64,000 nt of DNA from Tachypleus tridentatus. Its lineage: Eukaryota; Arthropoda; Merostomata; Xiphosura; Limulidae. Below, piece after piece: positions 53,828 to 64,000 of this stretch. The notes below the pieces were generated by a model that was not told the origin of the DNA, ran no database searches, and was given only the letters and a program-made list of their open reading frames with translations. Position numbers and translations under genes: made by a program. Where the stretch lies: positions 37,127,771 through 37,191,770 of the forward strand of contig NW_027467782.1 in assembly GCF_004210375.1 (NCBI RefSeq), read 5' to 3'. Every line of letters starts with the position of its first letter. Within the stretch, counting starts at the first letter, position 1.

Positions 53828-54215
53828 GGACAACATTACATTCGAGAAAGTGGCGCCACAATAAAGATTTTCTATCAGAAATTGGGTCAAAGATCAAACT
53901 GTTTCAGGTCAACACTACATTCCAAAAAGGTGGTGCTGTAATACAGATTACCTATTAGAGATTGGGTCAAAGATAAAATATTTCGGGTCAACACTACATT
54001 CCAAAAAGGTGGTGCGGTAATACAGATTACCTATTAGAGATTGGGTCAAAGATAAAATATTTCGGGTCAACACTACATTCGAGAAAGTGGCTCCACAATA
54101 AAGATTTTCTATCAGAAATTGGGTCAAAGATAAAACTATTTCAGGTCAACATGACATTCGAGAAAGGTGGCGTCACAGTAAAGATTTCCTTTTCGAGATT
54201 AGATCAAATTTAAAA
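53828..54215 (-). repeat. 79-bp minisatellite, five units (right arm)
   Basis: Mirror of 26240-26552 with one additional unit: the block starting AACACTACATTCCAAAAAGG occurs twice in a row, the two copies differing at one base (GGTGCTG versus GGTGCGG). Confidence 0.92.
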
Positions 54216-54436
54216 CTGTCTCAACGATTTCTGCTTCGCACCGCCGTTTCATTTCTGTATGAGAAGTTAAAGTTTAACGTGATCATAAAAGATATTGTGT
54301 AGAAAAACCCAGACTAACTTTCGGTTGGGACAAGTTGTTTTGTTGAAGACTACAGCAATAATTATGATCTCCACGCCCCACAGGTTTATAACCAATGTCA
54401 CTCCCTTGAATTAACTCTAGTAACACTCAACAAGCG

Positions 54437-54650
54437 TGTTAAGGCGTGCGACTTGTAATCTGAGGGTTGCGGTTTCGCATCCCCGTCGCGCCAAACATGC
54501 TCGCCCTTTCAGCCGTGGGGGCGTTAAAATGTAACGGTCAGTATTTGTTGGTAAAAGAGTTGGCGGTGGGTGATGATGACTAGCTGCCTTCCCTTTAGTC
54601 TTACACTGCTAAATTAGGGATCTTCGAGTAACTTTACGCGAAATTCAAAA
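54437..54650 (+). repeat. SINE family A, right-arm copy, sense
   Basis: Mirror of 25796-26023, with the same internal deletion. Confidence 0.88.
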
Positions 54651-55196
54651 ACGAACCAACACTCAATACTGTTTAGTTTAACGTCTAGAACAGTATAATT
54701 ATTCTTAATACACTCCAACAAATAATATCAACAAAAGAGTGTCTTTTAGAGCTCAACCTGTGTTATAGCAGAAACAATCATATTGTAGTGTCTTTCAGAA
54801 CAATTACTGGTGATTTTAACAGGGGCGTTTTGTATTAGAAACTTTTCACAACAAACGTGAGCAAACGTCGTAATGTGTATTATTGTAAATATACGTTTTA
54901 CTCAAGCACGTGAATATTGTGTGCGTACTCTCAAGTTTGTGTATACAAATATTTCTACAATAAATTTTAAAATTATAATCACTGCCGTATAACTGTTTTT
55001 TCATAAGGAAATCAGGAACGTTTTACCGAAGATTAAAAGAGAAGAGAAAATGTAATATTTCGTTTTTAAAAACAACATATTTTGATTAATGTGTAGCTAC
55101 GCTTTCTCCGACCTCTTTCGTTTAACTTTTTATTGCCTTGTAACTAGGCCTGTTGCCGGGAGTGTAGGTGTGTCATAATTATTTTGTTCGAGTCAA

Positions 55197-55443
55197 AAAT
55201 GTTGGTTGTATTTCTGTTTGTATTTATTATATGTGTGTATTGCATGCGACTCCCACGTGGTTAATGTGGTATCCTAAACTTTGTGTTAAGTCTTTTACAG
55301 AGAGTTTTCGTTTTTGTTTGTGAGTATTGAATATAATGATCATGCGGCTTGCGCTTCTTATTCCCCAAGAAATCTTTCCCCTGTGAAAAAAGTTTGGAGA
55401 CCCCTGAGCTAGAAACAAACAGAAATACAACCAACATTTTTAT
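55197..55443. repeat. Foldback segment, right-arm copy
   Basis: Ends AAAAATGTTGGTTGTATTTC and GAAATACAACCAACATTTTT are perfect inverted copies here, so the single mismatch in the left arm is a later change or an allele. Confidence 0.8.
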
Positions 55444-57838
55444 TTGCCAAAAGGTTGTCAAAGAAGGTGGCATTAGCAAAAGCAATTGTCACATCGCACA
55501 TAGTGAGTACACATCTGAATTTCACTAAGCCGCAAAAAAGTTAGTGAGATTTATAAAATTGGCGTTTGGCTTTCAAAATATCTTCAATTTTCGGTTCTGA
55601 ATTGCTATATCTAATCATTAGAATTGCTTTCAAATGTTCATCAGTCAACCTTGATCGAAGTACCGACTTCACACACTTCATTTTGAAAATGCTTGTTCAC
55701 AGATATAAGTTATTCCGCACATTGATGTCATACCAGATTCGAACTGCTTCAGCTTTGGAAAATCATCTTCAAGTGTGCAGATGTAAAATACAAAAAGTTG
55801 TCTCTCTCTGTGCTTTGCTTTCAACACGTCATTTCCTTGCAAATCGATGACCTCCAGCTGAAGTTCCATTGGCACGTCATCAATGACACAATCAAAAGGA
55901 TTTTGAAAAAGGAGAATGTCACTTTCGATTCTGTCGAGATCCGAAAATCTCTCTAAAAATGCTTATTTAAATCACCAATAATCTTTTTCTGAAACTTCAG
56001 GTTAACATCTTCTGTGATTCCAGCATGAAACTCATTGAAACACTGAAAATGAGAGAGGTTTTCTCCTTCCAAATGTGCTTCAAACAATGACAGCTTTCTC
56101 CGAATTCCTTTAATGATTCTATAGAGATCACAGACAAAGTTATTCTCCCCCTGAAGTTTCAAGTTCAATTCATTCATGTGGGATGTGATGTCACCAAAAT
56201 TGACAACCAAGTTGGATCCGACAGAAGTGGATCGGCTCTATATTTCTCGATAAAAAAAATATATATTTCTCTTTTCAGCTTATAAAAACGAGACAAGACT
56301 TTACCGCAGCTGAGCCACCTCACTGCCGTGTGATAAGGCAAGTCACATAAATCCGAATCAATTTCTTCAAGAAACACCTTGAACTGGCGATGATTAAGTG
56401 CAAGACCCCGAATGAAATTCACTGCAGAAATGACTTGTTTCAGTACGCAAGAAATATCTAAGTCTTTTCTACAGAGTGCTTGCTCGTGTATGATGCAGTG
56501 TATGAACAGAGCGCTTCAGAGTTGAAGATCTTCCAACTGTTTCCTGATCAGACCCGTCTTTACTCCAGCCATGTTTCTTCCTCCATCAACTGTAACACCT
56601 CTAAGCTGATTCCACTGAAGGCTATAGTCTTTCAAAGTTTTATGCACTTCCATGAAAATGTCTTCTCCACTTGTTCTTCCGTGCGTGCTAGAAACTGATG
56701 TCAACTCTTCCGTGATCTGAAAGTCCAAATTAACTCCACGAATGAACACGAGAATTTGTGACGCACTCGAAAGATCAGTAGACTCATTCAGTGCCAGAGA
56801 ATACCATAGGGAGTTTCTTGCTTTTTGGCGTATCTGTAATGTGATGTTTTCTCCAAGTTCTTCTGCTCTCCGTACAACTGAAGTTGCTGAAAGGCTGATA
56901 CTTTCAAAGTAATTGTCTTTTTCAGGACACAGCTCATTTGCTGCTTCCGTCATACGCTCTTTGATGAAGTTGCCGTCAATAAAAGGTTTTCCTCGCTCTG
57001 CCATCCTATGCACTATTTTGTAACTTGTACGAGTGACAGATTTATTTTCAGCAAACTTTCTCGTGAAGAGATTCTTTTAAGATTCAAAAAACACGTATCA
57101 TGGATTCAAATTTCTCAGAACGGAACTTTCCTGAAAATTTCAACTATGTTGATCGATGTTTTGTTTCATAGTGACGCCGAAGACTACACTCTTTTAAAAT
57201 GGCAACACTTTCTGTGCATATCACACAAGTAGCTTTCTGTTTTCTTGTTTCCACAAAGAAGTCCTTTTCTCCCCATTCATCATTGAAAGCATGACACTCA
57301 AAGTCCACTTTTCTTCTTTTAAAAGCAGTCATGAAAAAAAAAAAAACAGGGTCTGAAAATGAAAAACACAGAGCGCTGTGAGAAAAGTATTGTACTGGTC
57401 CAAGAACGCACAAACAAAATATATTGAAACGTACCTTTGGCACGAAACTTACCTGAGAACGAGTTTTGAAAAGCGCATAACCAGACTACTAAGAGAAATG
57501 AGCTTGCTGAAGCGGTAACCCAAGCCCGCTGAATTTACAAGACGAGTCGATGGGACGAGGGTTAAGTCTGTACTTGTTTTCGAAATCCTAATGCTTTTAT
57601 AGATACGTGCCTCGATATGAATAAACGGGCAGCAAGGACGAAAGAAGAATTTTCCTATTGGTTAAAAATGCGCGTGACAGCCTTGTTTCTTTTTATCATA
57701 ACGTCTTGTATTTGTCAGCTTGAAGCGACCATCGGTGTGATTTATTTTGTTATGACAGTCGGACATTTTAATTTCAAGCGGCTAGCTGCTGGCGGGCCGG
57801 TCAAAATTACCTCGAGGGGCGTAGTTTGGTGACCCCTG
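55386..57838 (-). mobile_element. hAT transposon, right-arm copy
   Basis: Mirror of the left element. The terminus at 57838 reads inward CAGGGGTCACCAAACTACGC, one base different from the left arm (GTCGCC). Confidence 0.75.
55541..57332 (-). pseudogene. hAT transposase pseudogene, right-arm copy
   Basis: Same BED finger, core and dimerisation segments and the same stops after KHRST and LEDLQL as the left copy. It differs at residues such as TEELTSVSS (TEELASVSS on the left) and has one more base in an A/T run, which lets the frame continue through EKYRADPLLSDPTWLSIL. Shared stops mean inactivation predates the separation of the arms. Confidence 0.9.
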
Positions 57839-58871
57839 GCCTGCAACATTCAGTTTGTTTTTCTCCTCCATATTTGAGGGTTAAGCAATTGAAAAGTCGA
57901 AAGTTCGAGCGACCATGATACTAAAGACGTTCCTTTTTTTTTTTTTTTACGGCTGAGGGTGCTTTATAAGTATGATCGTCGATTACATTGTTCGATATGA
58001 TTTTAAACAACATCTTTATTGCGGAGGGTGTCGACGATTATTTGTCTTTCCTTTCTCATGATTTGTGGGCCAAAGATAGAGACAGCTGCATTCTCACCTG
58101 GTCATTAAGATTCGTGTTCCCATAGGGAATTTCAAATTCAACATCAATATTTTCATGCTTTCTTCCATTAGTGAATTTATTTATTAGTTGGATATTTAAT
58201 CAGTTCCAAGTCTCTAACCTTGTATTCATTTCTTTTGGTATTCTAACATTTTGTTTGTGATCTCATATGTTGCAAAGTGCTCTGTTTTTAATTTTTCACA
58301 TTCCTCAGATTTATTCATGACCTTTTAGTTATTTTATATATTTTTATTTTAAGACGAAAAATAAATAAAATCATTGTTCATCAGTCACAACCGATCAACA
58401 ATAACAATAAGAGGTGCTTCAATGTGTTAAAAGTTCAGCTGTCTTTACCTGTCCATCTTCCTATCTTTATCATGCTGTTTTCCTATCTTTATCTATCAGC
58501 CTGTCTGTCTTTACCTCTTAGTCTTTGTGTCTTTATCTACCGGTGTTCCTTCTTTTATCTACGCGTTTTCTTGGCTTATCCAACAGTTTTCCTGTTATTG
58601 TACACCTGTCATCAAGGTACTGTTAATATAATCTATAAGTGTACTCACCCATTTCAGTCTCTTGGTGTTGGGCTTCTCTGTGTCACATTTTAACGATCCA
58701 CAGAAGGTAAAGTTACAGTAAAGTGTGAATGTTGTATTATGTTCTATTTAATATTATAGAGACAAGTTATGGCAGTATCCGTGTAACAACTTAAATAAAT
58801 GTTTTTCTTTTCTTTCGAGTTACGAAGGGAGAAGTGTAATGAGTAGGAACAACTGTGTTAGAATTGAAACA
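57839..58871. other. No gene recognised in right arm
   Basis: Mirror of 21576-22625, including the GATAAAGA-rich repeat (here about 58430-58580 on the opposite strand). Confidence 0.4.
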
Positions 58872-59018
58872 ACGTTCCAAACGAATAGTGGGATTGGCCG
58901 TCCAATTATGACGCCCCACTGCTGAAAGGGCGAGCATGTTTGGTGCGACCGGGAGTCGAACCCGCGACCCTCGAATTACGAATCGAACGCCTTATCTCAC
59001 CTGGCCATGCCGGACCAA
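58872..59018 (-). repeat. Truncated SINE family A, right-arm copy
   Basis: Mirror of 21437-21575; head GGGAGTCGAACCCGCGACC and GGCCATGCCGGACC present, 3' half missing. Confidence 0.88.
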
Positions 59019-59804
59019 ATCTGAAAGAAGTCAATTGGTTACAGCGACCCCGTAACAATAAAATCTTTGAATTACAAAAAATAATGAACGACTTAAGGCT
59101 TGGGCACCGTATGTTTGCGTTAGGCTTAAAACTAATTGAATTATGAGCCAAGGATAGAACCAGAAACACACACATACACTTCATGCTGTATGAACGTGCA
59201 AGACACACTTGGATGTTTTCTTATTCTGAACATTGATAAACTGGTTGTGACGTACAACCTTTGATAGTCGTAACCGACAAATTAATCAGTTGGGTGAAGA
59301 CAGACTCTGCTCGAACTTTGTTTTCTGTTTAAGTTTTCTGGCTGAATACTTCCCTCGGTTTGTTTTACACCACATACAGAGAATAATATGTGGTTAGGTT
59401 TACAGATATGTGACAGAGTTAATTACATCTTAATACAGTAAAGACAGGTTGAGAGGATTACTGTTAAGTCAACAGTGAAACAGCTGTTTCCTTTGGTTCT
59501 GACAGACAACATAACGTATGGACGTTTAAAGTTTAATATTGCAACGATAAAAGACAAACTGAGAACACGCTTAAAGTTTGTATTTATGATTAACTGCTTA
59601 TTTTGAACATTAGTTTATTCAGAACCGAAATAACCAGATGTAAAAACTGAACCTGTCAGGATTGGAACCTTCGATTCTCCAGAGACGTGGGTTAGAATAC
59701 CGTTTGATTCTAATTTCGCACCAAGTCAGATTTTTGGAATAAATGAATAAAACGTGCAAACGGTTCTGTTTCCTATTAAAGTATTTATATTTTTAAGAAA
59801 GCCA

Positions 59805-60045
59805 CCAAGCCTAGCCGTCCCTAATATTGAAGTGATATTCTAGAAGGTAACAATTAACTCAACACCACCTACCGTCTACTCTTGGGCTGCTCTTTACCAA
59901 CAAAAAGCGAGATTGATCGTCACATATAACGCTTCGAAGGCTGAAAGGATGACCACGTTCGAGTACGGGTTTCGATCATGTGACCAGCAGATTGCGAGTC
60001 TAGGGCACTAACCACCAGGCGATGCAAAGCCAGCTAAGGGATGCA
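59805..60045 (-). repeat. Old SINE, right-arm copy
   Basis: Mirror of 20425-20665. Confidence 0.75.
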
Positions 60046-60250
60046 CTGTCACTCTTATAACGCACCAATATATTATAGTGTAGGGAATATTTTACAGTAT
60101 CGCGCGGAATCGAAGTAGATTCGATAGCTCCAAAATCCAGAGATCTACTAGCCCGGACTCAAAATCTAATAGAAAGAGTTGTAAAGTAAACTATTATGAT
60201 ATGGGGAAAGAGAAGGTTTACAGTGACGTAATATTAAAATGACATCTGAG

Positions 60251-60259
60251 TATATAAAG
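60251..60259 (+). promoter_or_regulatory. TATA-box-like motif present only in the right arm
   Basis: TATATAAAG here corresponds to TATCTGAAG in the left arm. No transcript start or downstream gene is evident, so its meaning is uncertain. Confidence 0.2.
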
Positions 60260-61179
60260 CCTGGAAAATCTAATAACAATCAGCGAGTCTTACGGGTCGA
60301 ACAAGCGTATGTGTACATTAACAAAAGGGCATAAAGTTAGGTAAAATACTTTTCCTTTACTGACACGTGCACATAAAGTTCTTCGTGAAGAATGTAACCA
60401 GACCCTCTGTCAAGTAATGAAAGTGACTTAGAAGCTGTGGGTAGAGGAAAAAGTAACGTAGACACTTTCCATTATCCGGCTGTAAAACAACAAATCGTTG
60501 TTGAGTATTTTTTAGTTTATGATCTGTCTTAGTATGGCAGCAGTTTGAAAGTTTAAACAGATTTTATCGGATGATTATTCAATTGCAAAATTGAAGCACA
60601 CACACTGTGTTGCATCTGATAGTTGATTACTACAACTGTAACTTTTTAAACGTACTATGTTAGTTCCTTGGGTTGAGTATTTACAAGTACAGGTTTGTAA
60701 CACATTGTGTCACTTCATATTTTTGACTATTATACTGTCTGAACTGTGTAACAAGTCATCTGACTACATTGCGTCTCCACTACACTATAAATTACTTGTA
60801 CTGTAAATAAACATCTTTCAACATTAGACTTGATTTGACATTTTCTTTGAGCTAAACTTTGAAGAAACACTTGTATTAAAATGTGAAAAACCAACCAACT
60901 CCAAATACTCCCTCGATGTAAAAGTAATTTCTCATCAATAGAAGGCGCCTCGCACGAGTGAGCACGAAAAAAAACACATCAGTTCTAAATGTTCGAAATC
61001 TGGGTCATATTTTACTCCGTAGTCACAGAGAATGGGGCCCCACAAATGATACAAGAACAATAAACCTGGGTATTAGTGAGTGTTATGTTAAGGTTTTGAA
61101 AATGTATGTGAAAAATAAAATAATTATGATAATAATCGGCTTGTAATACTCGCAGTAACTACGACCACGATTTGTTTGT

Positions 61180-61305
61180 GTGTTTATTTTCAGCCCAAAG
61201 CTATACAATAGGCCATTTGGGCTTTTACATCGAGGGAAATTGAACCTCAGATTATAGCGTTGTAAATTGTAACCATAGCTTTTACCCACTAGAGGGCAGC
61301 AGCAT
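61180..61305 (-). repeat. SINE family C, right-arm copy
   Basis: Mirror of 19150-19275. Confidence 0.7.
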
Positions 61306-61758
61306 CTAGAAGTTTTTATGAAGTCTTTGTCTAATATTTCTTAAAGGTATACCTTTCTTGATAAGAAAAAGAAAATAGTCCTCGTCGACGAAAGGATATT
61401 TCAGAAACAAATAGTTCACGTGGAAAATTAAGAAAAATATGATTTACTAGCACAAATACTAACTGCTTTATATAAAAGAAAAACTTTTAATTTAAAAGAG
61501 AAAGATAATAAAAAATGTTTCGATTATAGAGTCTTTTATTTGTTCCCCTGCCTCTCTTGTCAATGAATCAGTTTCTGGATTTACAACAGAAGGATCGGGT
61601 TTTTATTCCTCACAGGAGATAAGCTATGTAATGCCCGGTGTTTAGCTTTGTTTTAAAAATCGAACGACTCGTTTGTACGTTTTAGCACAAAGTTACAGAA
61701 CAGGAAATCTCTGTTGGATTCGCTGCGAGAATCGATTCTCGAGTTTTAATGTTAACAC

Positions 61759-62570
61759 GGCCTGAAATTCTTGAAACTGATAATTCCAATCAAGCGTATG
61801 TTTATGTTTGTGTATTTTTCTTTTTTGAGAGTCGCATCGGCCTATCTGCTGACGATGGGAATCGAACAGCTGATTCTAGCGTTGTAAATCCGTAAACTTA
61901 CCGCTGTACTAGCGGAGGACCCTACCAACAGAGGCTGTTTGTTAGATATTAAAATATTCTACAATATTTGTTTCATACAACTTTACTAATAAGACTGAGA
62001 ACAACGTTTTGGCCTTCTTAGGTTCACTATAATGTAGTCTTTTAATTTGGTGACATCGTATGCTTATTATTTAGTTTGATAATTTTATTTGTCGTTGGCC
62101 CTTACGCTAAATTACTGACAAGAGGAAACACAGTCGATCGGCTGCGCTTGTCGTCCATCATAAGGAATAAACTGTCACTCTTATAATGGGCCTACATCTT
62201 GCAGTGAAAGAAATGTTTTGTTTATTGTACAGATCTGAAATGCAGAGCTCTACTCTGTAGATATGTACCATCCCTTCGTACTAAAATGGACACAAATTTA
62301 AAAAGACGTGAAAACCTGTTTTAAACCACTCAAATGTAACGGCTTATGCCCAAAATAAACTTCCATAATCACACCAGTATTTACAAAAATCGGACAAACA
62401 TTTTACTTACAGTTGATATTTCATTCCACAGAAAAACAAACTTTACTTTACGATAATAATCGTAAATATTCTCTGATGATTAGTCTATAATTACGTATAA
62501 AACATTTAGCACAAACGGAAATTGAGTAATTTTGTCGATGTCAAGAAAATTTGTTTGGAACATTTATGTA
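61759..62570. other. Unique flank beyond the right arm
   Basis: No similarity seen to the left-arm flank (the 34-bp array). It holds a family C SINE at 61835-61922; otherwise nothing recognised. Confidence 0.45.
61835..61922 (-). repeat. SINE family C, antisense
   Basis: CTATCTGCTGACGATGGGAA, then AGCGTTGTAAATCCGTAAAC and TTACCGCTGTACTAGCGGAG match the copy at 17158 in reverse complement. Confidence 0.75.
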
Positions 62571-62812
62571 AAAGCTACACGAGGGCTAGATGTCCTGAAA
62601 TATGAATTCAGAGACTGGAGGGAAGGCAGCTAGTGAACAGCACCCACCACCAACTATTGGGCTACTCTTTTACCAACGAATAGTGGGATTGACCGTCACA
62701 TTATAACGCCCCCACGGCTGAAAGGGCGAGCATGTTTGGCGCGACGGGGATGCGAACCCGTGACTCTCAGATTACAAGTCGCACGCCTTAACACGCTTGG
62801 CCATGCCGGGCC
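62571..62812 (-). repeat. tRNA-derived SINE (family A), antisense
   Basis: AAAGCTACACGAGGGCTAGA, GGAAGGCAGCTAGTGAACAG, and the head GACGGGGATGCGAACCCGTG ending GGCCATGCCGGGCC. The central tail part is altered (CCTGAAATATGAATTCAGAG). Confidence 0.9.
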
Positions 62813-63812
62813 AGTGTAATAAAGTAAAGTAATTTGTCCAAATACAAAACAAATGTTTTAAAATACGATTATAATAACATTGGATTATCAAAACGTTAGC
62901 ACCGTCTCATAAGTTCTAAATACAACTATTAGAAAGAATTGTTACCAAGTAAGCGAAAACTTCGCGAGCAGTGACGTACGTTCATTCAGTGTTTGTGGTC
63001 AAAATACCATGGTTCTTTACCTGGAAAATTTACAGTGAAGAAAAATTTGTAAAAATTACTGTTTTTAATAGTGTTGTAATGACGCAAAAAACTACCATTC
63101 AGTGGATATGATTCGATAGTAAAAAGGAATTATGTACCATATCATAACAAGTGAAGAATTATGAAACTTAATAAGGTAACTGAATAGCGAAATAACAAAT
63201 TGGCTTTATTAAGTAGTCAATGGAAAGACTGTGTTTGTGTTACATATCCTTACAAGTTAAGTGAATCGAAGTTGATTTAACTAACTGTGTTTTACTGAGT
63301 TGTATAATATGTAAATTATCGTAAAGAAAACGTTGAGATTTTTTCTTATGTAGTCCAATAACGTATGTTTGGAATGAAAAGCCAGTAGGTTTCTTGCTAT
63401 ATTGTCTAACAATGTAAATATGTTGGAAAACCTAACTGATTTCCTGTTATATAACTATATAGTTGGAGTTATTGCATAACTCTATTACTTGTCTACTAGT
63501 AAGGAGCTCAAATAATATAATGACCATTATTTTTCTTCGCTAATTATCTGTTTAAACTGTAAAGAAAAATATATATACAGTTGACAAATTGTAAAGGTTG
63601 TTATCAATGTTTAATATGAAAATATATTATAAATGTAAGAAATATATTATTTATTTAATTGTTATTTTTAATATGTTAAATAAAGATTATTTTTTAGTTT
63701 AAAGAATTATACACCTTACTATTATTATTAAGTTACATTTGAAGTTTTCTTTCGGTTTTTTGTAATCGATACAATGTGTAAAACGGTTTTAAAAACAACT
63801 CTCTCTCTCAAG
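62813..63812. other. No gene recognised before the last exon
   Basis: Very AT-rich sequence, probably intron or intergenic. A CT-rich tract at 63798-63810 forms the acceptor of the next exon. Confidence 0.4.
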
Positions 63813-63906
63813 GTTACGTTCCCTGGGCCTCCAAACCTACAGTTGTAAGATATCCTTGGTGGATGGAAGAGCTAACACTAATTTCGATTTGTCTTATTGC
63901 TTTGTG
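63813..63906 (+). CDS. Internal exon of an unidentified membrane-protein gene
   Basis: A CT-rich acceptor (CTCTCTCTCTCAAG) and a consensus donor (GTG|GTAAGC) bound 94 bases that are open in one frame: (G)YVPWASKPTVVRYPWWMEEL, then TLISICLIAL and a split Trp codon. The tryptophan-rich part followed by TLISICLIAL suggests a segment leading into a membrane helix. It is more GC-rich than its flanks. I do not recognise the family with confidence. Its partner exons must lie before 61759 or beyond the window. Confidence 0.6.
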
Positions 63907-64000
63907 GTAAGCTACATGTTATCTTCCAGTTCTTGATAATTAAAGTATGTGGAACAGGGGTGAGAGAGCATCTGACCTCAATACCCAATTATCTTTTAAT
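63907..64000. other. Start of the following intron
   Basis: Sequence after the GTAAGC donor; runs off the window. Confidence 0.5.

Larger units (their letters stand above)
48986..61758 (-). repeat. Right arm of the 12.7-kb inverted duplication
   Basis: Reverse complement of 18694-31415, beginning at the first base after the gap (TTTATATTGCTGTTGGACAA). It is about 50 bases longer than the left arm, in part because of one more 79-bp unit and a 12-13-base insertion near 54720, minus one unit in the SINE expansion. At 61758 similarity stops after GTTAACAC. Confidence 0.95.

Overview
The window looks like animal nuclear DNA: AT-rich, intron-containing, and full of tRNA-derived SINEs, dead DNA transposons and minisatellites. 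The commonest SINE has a tRNA-like head and a tail reading GGAAGGCAGCTAGTCATCAC. I associate this element with horseshoe crab (Limulus/Tachypleus/Carcinoscorpius) genomes; that is from memory and was not searched. There are no operons, CRISPR arrays or rRNA genes.

Layout. 0.5-4.4 kb: candidate plus-strand exons of an unidentified gene, with broken phase between them. 4.6-15.4 kb: SINEs, a strong hairpin, a dead Tc1-like transposon (7414-8750), an unidentified broken coding fragment (about 9.9-11.0 kb) and two short tandem arrays. 16.2-18.7 kb: a degenerate 34-bp minisatellite. 18694-31415: left arm of a very large inverted duplication carrying a dead hAT transposon, several SINEs and the 3' end of an anoctamin gene. 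31416-48485: the rest of that gene. 48486-48985: exactly 500 N. 48986-61758: right arm, the reverse complement of the left arm, starting at the first base after the gap. 61759-64000: unique sequence with a SINE and one good exon of another gene at 63813-63906.

The clear protein-coding gene is a TMEM16/anoctamin gene, closest from memory to ANO7, on the minus strand. Eleven exons (45961 down to 29351) encode about 423 C-terminal residues, from the third transmembrane helix to the stop. All six calcium-coordinating positions are present. Splice phases agree across every junction once three one-base homopolymer differences are allowed for (two in exon 3, one in exon 6). The 5' half of the gene is missing and would lie past the gap. 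The last two exons recur in the right arm, where one carries its own one-base homopolymer deletion.

The inverted duplication is best explained as the other haplotype of the same locus scaffolded backwards beside the first, because its inner edge coincides with the N gap and the arms differ by SNPs, homopolymer lengths and minisatellite unit counts. A real palindromic duplication cannot be excluded from sequence alone. I did not find a convincing new multi-gene system; the most unusual items are the inverted duplication with palindromes at its outer edge, the 34-bp array abutting it, a near-perfect 33-bp-stem hairpin at 4.7 kb, and SINEs and foldback elements with internal tandem growth.
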